Origin: Sipunculus nudus
Taxonomy: Eukaryota > Annelida > Sipuncula > Golfingiida > Sipunculidae
NCBI GenBank assembly: GCA_026874595.1
Contig: CM049309.1
Location: forward strand, 27,033,033 to 27,097,032
Length of the DNA: 64,000 bases
Direction: 5' to 3'
Part shown: piece after piece, positions 59,340-64,000 of the stretch
Position numbering within the stretch: the first letter of the stretch is position 1
Layout: each line of letters opens with the position of its first letter
Notes under the pieces: model-generated
Databases searched by the model: none
What the model was told of the DNA's origin: nothing
What the model saw: only the letters and a program-made list of their open reading frames with translations
Program-made: the position numbers and the translations under genes

Positions 59340-61330
59340 GCTTGTTTTCGATCCCAAAGTACCATTGAATGTAGATCCGCCAAGACGCGTGCAATTGGCT
59401 CTCAAGGACAAGATCAAAGCCAAGTTAGTTGAATTGGAAAATGAAGGGACATACGTCCTATTGAAGAACCGACTGAGTGTGTGAGTTCTATTACCTATAT
59501 CACAAAAAAAAAAAGGACGGCAGCATTCGAGTTTGCCTAGACCCTAAACATCTCAACAGGGCTCTTAACAGACCACGACGCAGAATCCCAACAACAGAGG
59601 AAATAAACCACAAGCTGTCTTCTGTGAGAGTCTTTTCAAAGCTTGACGTAAATGCAGGATACTTGGCTATCAAAGTAGACTATGAAAGTAAAATACTAAC
59701 CACCTTCGAGACCCCCTTTTTCTGTTTTATTTTGGACTCCTATTTGGCTTATCGGTGAGTCAGGATATATTTCAACTCGAAATGGTAAGAATCATTCAGG
59801 ATTACCCCGGAGTGTGCGGAATTTCTGATGACATCATCGTTTATGGTGTAGACGCCGAAGAACATGACAGGAATCTGGTGAATCTCATGGAAGTGGCTAA
59901 ACAAAATGGCTAAGTATTCCATTCACCAAAGTGCAAGATAAAGCAACCAAGCATTAAGTTCTTTGAAAATCTGTACACCGATAGAGGCATGAAACAAGAT
60001 CACAAGAAAGTAGCTGACCTGCGAGCTGTGCCAGAACCATGCAACAAATCAGAGCTCCATTATTTCCTTGGTTTCACGACATACCTATCTTGCTATATTG
60101 AGAACTACAGTACAAAGACAGCAGTACTCAGATATCTTCTTCGAAAGGACTCAGATTTTCTCTGGGAAATTCATCATCAAAAAGCCTTTGATGACCTTGA
60201 AAACAATCTAAGTTGAGTCAATCCTGATGTATTTGACCCAAAGAAAGACATATATTCAGTGTGACGCCAGTCTACGTGGCCTAAGGGTGGCCAATTGCAT
60301 TTGCAAGTAATGGGGCTGTCCCACTTAGGCGACTCTACAGGCGACTACAGGCGACCAGGCTGTCGCCTCATGGTCGCCGAAAAACAGGCGACAGGACCTC
60401 TGCTATGACAATAGTCTACGACAAGCTACAAATGGCTGGCGACTGTCTGACGACAAGCTGCCGACAACCCGCGACACAGTCGCCGCGGCAAAGGACAATC
60501 ACCCACGACAACCTACGACCACATCTGCGACAACCTACGACCAGACTGGCGACAACCTACGACACCAGAATTTTTGCCACGTCCTCCCGCGACATGCTTC
60601 GACGATTTTCTTCCATGTGCTATGTGAGGAGCCGGACACATGAATGGGTCTTGTTTCAAGTAACAACAGCCCGCGACAACACACACGACAACCCGCGTCA
60701 CCTGGCGACAGCCTACGACAGCACCTACGCCAGTAGAAGACAGACTACGCTCACTGGCGACAAAAAAGCTGTCGCCTGAGAATTTTGAACATGTTGAAAA
60801 TCCAGAGGCGACAGCTTCGAGGTCACGCGTCTTGGGGCGACTTCAGGCGACTACAGGCGACCATACAGGCGACCACCCGGCGACCATGAGGCGACAGCCT
60901 GGTCGCCTGTAGTCGCCTGTAGAGTCGCCTAAGTGGGACAGCCCCATAACAGCACCTCCGCGACTTCAGCGTATGAAGGCTTTAGGCTACAATTTTACAC
61001 CTCAACATCCGGTAAGATCAACCAGTTACCTGATAATCTTAGTCGTTTACCATCGCCAACCAACGCATCCATGATTGACCCCAACCTCGGAGTAAACCTC
61101 GTAAGCTTCTCACCCAATAGCGAGTACAACTAAGTACAAGCTTCTGGATGAAACCAAGAAAGATGCAATTCAGTCTCAAAGAGGTAATTAATTCTGGATG
61201 ACCGGATAATATCAGAGATCTCTCAGATGATCTTAAGCCATACTGGAGCTACCGTGATGTTAATTTCAGTACGGTTTAATTTAGACGGAGCCGCCTCTGT
61301 TTTGTCGATCACTATTGTTTGTTGTAGATT
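59340..61330 (+). pseudogene. Ty3-like pol relic (RT, RNase H, integrase start)
   Basis: Frames alternate but homology is collinear. It starts with a leader (DPPRRVQLALKDKIKAKL), then RT with KKDGSIRVCLDPKHLN and FSKLDVNAGYLAIKVD, then SDDIIVYG (the normal YxDD-type Asp pair) and EEHDRNLVNLMEVAKQNG. An RNase H linker region follows (FLGFTTYLSCYIENYSTKTA). After a MITE it continues with the tail of RNase H (RLQRMKALGYNF; LPDNLSRLPS). A PYWSYRD block near 61235 marks the linker to integrase. Several stops and frameshifts make it inactive. Confidence 0.75.
60311..60946. mobile_element. 636 bp foldback MITE with 69 bp perfect inverted ends
   Basis: The first 69 bases (TGGGGCTGTCCCACTTAGGC onward) equal the reverse complement of the last 69 without mismatch. 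TAA lies on both sides (60308-60310, 60947-60949), a PIF/Harbinger-like target duplication. The interior is rich in GGCGACA/TGTCGCC and CGACAACC. It is inserted in the RNase H region of the Ty3 relic. Perfect ends indicate a recent insertion. Confidence 0.85.
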
Positions 61331-61942
61331 TCAAAAGGAAGTGCGCCTGTGTAAGTAAGATTTTCTGACACAGTTTTACTAAAGGCGTTTCCTTATTAAT
61401 ATTCGCGCCGTGACTGTCGGTCGGTGAAATTTGGTGTAATGAGTGATCGGAGGACAATTGGGAGTTGTGACGTCCGCAAGCATTTATAAGGAATGGAGTG
61501 GGACTTTTTCGACACAAGGGCCCGTTTCAGCGTACCGTTGTGGTATAGACTGACGATACCTTCAGCAGTCCTAGGGCTAGTCTGCATATGTTACAGTGGA
61601 GACAGCTGAGATGTGATGATAACTAGTGAGGATGGTCGGTGTCTGAGGAAGCCACACGTGATTCCAGGAGATCTCAGCTGTGAGAGACTGTGATTCAACG
61701 CTCAGAAATAGTCTGGGCGCGGTACATGGACTGTGAAACATGTATACACAGCGAGAGATTGAGGATTATAGAATCTCCGTGAATACAGGACAGTTTTACA
61801 TCACGGTGTTACGTGTGTGTGCGATAGCCAAGTGGTCAGGAACCGAGTGACTAGGAACTTTGTTGTTTGCCTTCATGATTGGACTGTGTATTTATGTGTT
61901 TATATTCAATATTGGTGTAAAGGAAGCGCCTCTCCAGAGAAT
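61331..61942 (+). CDS. Candidate 5' exon with signal-peptide-like start
   Basis: A moderately GC-rich stretch (about 61400-61870) resembles a 5' UTR. ATG at 61875 opens MIGLCIYVFIFNIGVKEAPL then QR, ending two bases later at a consensus donor GTAAGTAATT (61943). The hydrophobic run could be a signal sequence. Several upstream ATGs and a weak start context count against it. The next exon is not seen; a GTGATC minisatellite and a Ty3 relic follow. Confidence 0.3.
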
Positions 61943-62087
61943 GTAAGTAATTTATTTTAAAATGTATTATTGTTTTGATAACACAGGACTTATTCCCTTT
62001 TTGGAGTTTAAGTATGTATGTGTTCAGCCAGTTGTTTGATTCTTAAAAGAACCTGGACGTTAACATCTTTACCCGTGTGACAATCAG

Positions 62088-62790
62088 TACAGTTGATCAG
62101 TTGTGGTGATCTGTAGAGGTGATGAGTACAGGTGATCTGTAGAGGTGATATGTAGAGGTGATGAGTACAGGTGATCTGTAGAGGTGATCTTTAGAGGTGA
62201 TGAGTACAGGTGATCTGTAGAGGTGATCTGTAGAGGTAATGAGTACAGGTGATCTGTAGAGGTGATCTGTAGAGGTGATGAGTACAGGTGATCTGTAGAG
62301 GTGATCTGTAGAGGTGATCTGTAGAGGTGATGAGTACAGGTGATCTGTAGAGGTGATATGTAGAGGTGATGAGTACAGGTGATCTGTAGAGGTGATCTTT
62401 AGAGGTGATGAGTACAGGTGATCTGTTGAGGTGATCTGTAGAGGTGATGAGTACAGGTGATCAGTTTTGGTGATCAGTAAGGGTGATTTGTAGAGGTAAC
62501 CAGCACAAGTGATCAGTAGGGGTGATCAGTAGGGGCGATCAGTTGTAGTGATCAGTAGGGGTGATCAGTGGAAATGATCAGTACAGGTGATCAGTAGAGG
62601 TTTTAAGTAGAGGTGATCCGTAGAGATGATCTGTACAGGTGATCAATACGGGTGACCAGTATAGAGGTGATCAGTTCAGGTGACCAATACAGGTGATCAG
62701 TGGGGGTGATCTGTGAAAGTGATCAGTACAGGTGACAGGTAGGGTGTTTTAAAAGGTGATCAGTAGGGGTGATCAGTCTCTTTAACTTGT
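62088..62790. repeat. GTGATC minisatellite (13 bp units, 39-bp higher-order)
   Basis: AGGTGATCTGTAG, AGGTGATGAGTAC and AGGTGATCTGTAG alternate, then decay to 'GTGATCAGTAGGG' variants after 62455. It lies in the presumed intron of the candidate gene starting at 61875. Confidence 0.9.
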
Positions 62791-62926
62791 CATAACTGAC
62801 TTGCTGTTCAGGAAGTTTCATTGTGAGCTAAAGGATCGGCTTCAAAACTGTCGACAAGTCTGATATGAACCAAGATGAATAATTTACAAGTGCCAGAATC
62901 TGTATCTAGGATTGCCGACTATTTCC

Positions 62927-63720
62927 TCACTGGGATTTTAACCCTCCGCTGGTGAGCGCATGTCCGAAGAAAGTGAGCTTGGCTAATGGAACCCACACTG
63001 ATCCTTGTTCAATGTCAAACTCATATCCTAAGTCTGTCCAGGACAGGAAACAGGCGTTTGTCATGCTCTTTAGTCGGATTTTCGAACAGAATGATGTTAA
63101 GTCAAACATGAACACGTGAATGTAGTAATAAAGCGGCGGCCTCTCCCAGACGGATCTGGTAAAATCAACACTATCTTGCCAAATCACTTCACCCATATAG
63201 GTGTTGCAGAATTTCATCTTCGGTGGGTCTATCTCTGACAATAGCGGAGTTCGCTATGAACGTATACGCCAGTCTCCGTTACTCTTGGGCAAGACTACAA
63301 ACGGTGAACCAACTTGCTGGACCAGTTGGTCAAGCATATCATTTGCTAACAACTCACTTTTTAGTTTCTTGTTCACCTTATCAAGTAACCGAAACGGAAT
63401 TCTACGCAGCCAATTAACCGAATCACCAATATGCAAATTCGATGTAAAATCTTTCAGTAAACCAAAACCACTAATGACGTCTTCGTACTGATCAGGAACT
63501 GTTAACTTTCTCTCAATAACATGATTTTTCATTGGTCCAGCCCGTAGAGAGTTGACAGTTTCTGTGTTATTCCTTGCCAGCAGTGATCTGCCAGGGGTTT
63601 CAGTCACAACAAACCTTCCTTCACATATAATATCTGTACTGGGATAATTAATTTCTGTGATGGAAGTACCAAGTGTGATTAACGGTTCATCTCAACCATA
63701 AACAAACAGTATCTTTGCAG
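62927..63720 (-). pseudogene. Ty3-like pol relic, protease-RT junction
   Basis: On the minus strand, a block typical of the protease-RT linker (RFVVTETPGRSLLARNNT) is followed by GFGLLKDFTSNLHI. The RT start comes next (RIPFRLLDKVNKKLKSEL; GSPFVVLPKSNGDWRIR), and, after a frame change, a late RT block (LTFFGHALTSGGL). The middle of RT is deleted between about 63250 and 63000. It is on the opposite strand to the relic at 59340 and clearly a different copy. Confidence 0.65.
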
Positions 63721-64000
63721 ATATTGTTGATGTACACTTTGGTCTCTGACTTTTTCAGAATTCCCAGGGTTGTTGACCAATTATATTTGTGGTTACACTA
63801 GAGTCTTTTATAATACACTAGCTGATAAACCCGGTTTTACCGGGGTTGAGGCGATATATTAAATGAAATTTGGAATGTTGGCTCATTTTTTATTCTAAAA
63901 TTTAACAGAAAATATGTTTTCAGTGGGAAACTGTCTCAATAAGATATGTATAAAGATTGTTAAAATTTTTTTTTGTGGCGCTGTGCACGTGGCAAGAAAT
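63721..64000. other. No gene seen
   Basis: Contains a short palindrome CCCGGTTTTACCGGG near 63831, within AT-rich DNA. Confidence 0.4.

Overview
The window is animal nuclear DNA, AT-rich, intron-bearing and packed with transposons and satellites. A metazoan KAP-family gene, tRNA-derived SINEs, an XPG-nuclease transposon, Ty3 and Jockey-like retroelement remains and many foldback MITEs suggest a marine lophotrochozoan, most likely a bivalve or other mollusc. That assignment is inference from repeat content; no diagnostic host gene fixes the species. There are no bacterial operons, CRISPR arrays or intact rRNA/tRNA genes.

The one host gene I can support strongly is a membrane-anchored KAP P-loop NTPase on the minus strand. 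Its Walker A exon is at 21981-21724 and its large exon at 9032-6757 carries four membrane segments, Walker B and the KAP C-terminal motif. Both splice sites are visible and the intron phase matches (phase 1). The Walker A lysine is replaced by arginine. A minus-strand exon at 56506-56451 with a good start codon also ends in phase 1 and could be the first coding exon. A second exon at 6176-6076 could extend the C terminus through a cryptic donor inside the large exon. Smaller gene candidates are a two-exon pipsqueak-like HTH fragment (43383-43267 and 42509-42354), a 104-residue ORF (48564-48878), a signal-peptide-like first exon (61875-61942), a minus-strand exon below a cluster of cAMP-response elements (5299-5244), and an orphan plus-strand exon (12558-12656).

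Layout: 1-6750 is repeat-rich DNA with the CRE cluster and two candidate exons. 6757-21981 is the KAP gene; its 12.7 kb intron holds a plus-strand Ty3 relic (LTR 13592, gag 14048-14305, tail 20464-20830, LTR 20897) split by a minus-strand XPG-nuclease transposon of Academ type (about 14310-19500). 21990-28030 holds a Jockey-like LINE fragment broken by a 4 kb foldback element, whose right arm is itself split by a MITE and a solo-LTR-like insert. 28030-42300 is mostly dispersed and tandem repeats. 42350-45720 has the HTH fragment, SINEs and a MITE. 45850-56290 is dominated by three satellite families. 56300-64000 has a long dispersed repeat, two Ty3 pol relics, a 636 bp MITE with 69 bp perfect inverted ends, and a GTGATC minisatellite.

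No new multi-gene system is evident. The most interesting material is the KAP gene with its altered P-loop and possible alternative ends, the layered insertions, and the large foldback.
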